Assembly: GCA_047626195.1 (NCBI GenBank)
Contig: JBLHSN010000049.1
Span: 1-24,839 of the forward strand
Direction of reading: 5' to 3'
Length of the DNA: 24,839 nt
Source: CAJXTB01 sp047626195
GTDB taxonomy: Bacteria; Myxococcota_A; UBA796; GCA-2862545
Part shown: positions 24,085 to 24,839 of the stretch, piece after piece
How the letters are laid out: every line of letters begins with the position of its first letter
How positions within the stretch are numbered: the stretch's first letter is position 1
Notes under the pieces: model-generated
What the model saw: the letters and a program-made list of their open reading frames with translations, nothing else
Databases searched by the model: none
What the model was told of the DNA's origin: nothing
Translations under genes and position numbers: made by a program

Positions 24085-24839
24085 TCAATCGCGTGAGGCG
24101 ACCCACAGCGTCTTGCCCGCTTCGAGCCACGGATATTCTTGGGGGGCTCCAAACGGATGGAACGTGCGCGCGGACTCGACATAGAATCCGGCGTCGCCGA
24201 GCATCTTGGTGATGTCCTCGTCAGACCAGTACCGCTGACGAATACTGCCGCGCAGTTCCTTGGTAGTCATCGGCGTTTCTTCTTCGACATGCAGCGACAG
24301 CCTGCCAATTCCAGACCGTTCGTTGAAGCGCGCCGTGCAGGTCATCGAGTAGTTCGCGCCCTCGGCTTTGGCGTCTGTGCAGTTCCAAAGCTGAGACCGA
24401 TAGATGATGAGATTGTTCATGTCGAACACAAACACACCACCCGGTGCCAAGGCATCGTGCACACAGCTGAACGTATCGACCAGTTCTTGCGGCTCGAGAA
24501 GGTGATTGACGGTGTCTCCCGTACACACAGCCACATCGAAATGCCCTTCCAGTTCAAAGGCGCGTATGTCGCCTACCCGAAGGTCAATTTCCAGCTCATC
24601 ACGCTCAATTCGACGCCGGGCGATGTCCAGCATGCGGTCCGACTGATCGATGCCCGTCACATGATAGCCGCGCTTGTGCAGGCCCATCGCCAAGAGGCCG
24701 GTGCCACACCCCAGATCCAGCAAGCGAGCCGGCGCCACAAGGGCGTGGTCGCGCAGTGCGTTGCAGATGTGATGAACCATCAGCTCACTGAAGTGGTCGC
24801 GAAACGCATTATCATAGAAGGTAGCGAGGTCTCTGTACA
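24085..24839 (-). CDS. Class I SAM-dependent methyltransferase (5' end cut by window)
   Basis: The frame is open from the stop at 24085 to the window edge. The internal ATG at 24780 is unlikely to be the start, because the 19 codons before it read YRDLATFYDNAFRDHF, the typical N-terminus of this family. The codon before that Tyr is cut by the edge and ends in TG, so it could be the start codon itself; the gene may lack just one base. Motifs are RLLDLGCGTGLLAMGL (SAM binding), VTGIDQSDRMLDIAR, FDVAVCTGDTVNHLL and APGGVFVFDMNN, as in small-molecule or ubiquinone/biotin-type methyltransferases. Substrate unknown. It converges on the sigma factor with an 18-base gap. Confidence 0.85.
   Translation of the reverse strand, partial: YRDLATFYDNAFRDHFSELMVHHICNALRDHALVAPARLLDLGCGTGLLAMGLHKRGYHVTGIDQSDRMLDIARRRIERDELEIDLRVGDIRAFELEGHFDVAVCTGDTVNHLLEPQELVDTFSCVHDALAPGGVFVFDMNNLIIYRSQLWNCTDAKAEGANYSMTCTARFNERSGIGRLSLHVEEETPMTTKELRGSIRQRYWSDEDITKMLGDAGFYVESARTFHPFGAPQEYPWLEAGKTLWVASRD

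Overview
The window looks like a GC-rich chromosome segment from a Gram-negative bacterium of the Myxococcota / former Deltaproteobacteria type. The signs are three Hanks-type Ser/Thr kinases in 25 kb, many lipoproteins with a clear lipobox, an OmpA-like protein, a thrombospondin type-3 repeat protein with a MYXO-CTERM-like tail, a CAP-domain lipoprotein with an Ig-like C-terminus, a GH114 lipoprotein, and a sigma factor sitting next to a kinase. I see no rRNA, tRNA, insertion sequence, phage gene or CRISPR array. The assignment rests on gene content only.

Layout. (1) 1-5236, surface and envelope: the 3' end of an unknown gene, a CAP-domain lipoprotein (-), then a three-gene + strand set (Cys-rich zinc-ribbon-like protein, OmpA-like protein, Ca-binding repeat protein) behind a good sigma70-type promoter. 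These converge on a divergent NRAMP-like transporter that overlaps a 65-aa helical protein. (2) 5237-10366, a tight four-gene + strand operon: Ser/Thr kinase with a duplicated Cys-rich periplasmic domain, alpha/beta-hydrolase lipoprotein, class I O-methyltransferase, GH114 lipoprotein. (3) 10372-14386: a C-terminally anchored kinase (-), a divergent Tat-type PhoD-like lipoprotein phosphatase, a 409-base gap ending in a structured leader, and a fatty acid hydroxylase / sterol desaturase-family membrane protein. (4) 14383-18414: an unrecognised 395-aa protein (-), divergent to a thiopurine methyltransferase (tpm-like), then a secreted peptidase-TPR-thioredoxin fusion. (5) 18512-24839: a coiled-coil lipoprotein and a kinase with a Cache-like sensor (both -), divergent from a + strand operon of a TPR protein, a 57-aa secreted Cys-containing peptide and a sigma-70-family factor. 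A SAM methyltransferase truncated by the window edge ends the region.

The most interesting unit is in part 5. A kinase with a periplasmic sensor is transcribed away from an operon in which a short exported peptide is translationally sandwiched between a TPR protein and a sigma factor. This arrangement suggests a kinase-controlled sigma pathway with its own exported peptide. Genes are packed very tightly: two convergent pairs share a CTAG that carries both stop codons, and two more are separated by 3 and 5 bases.
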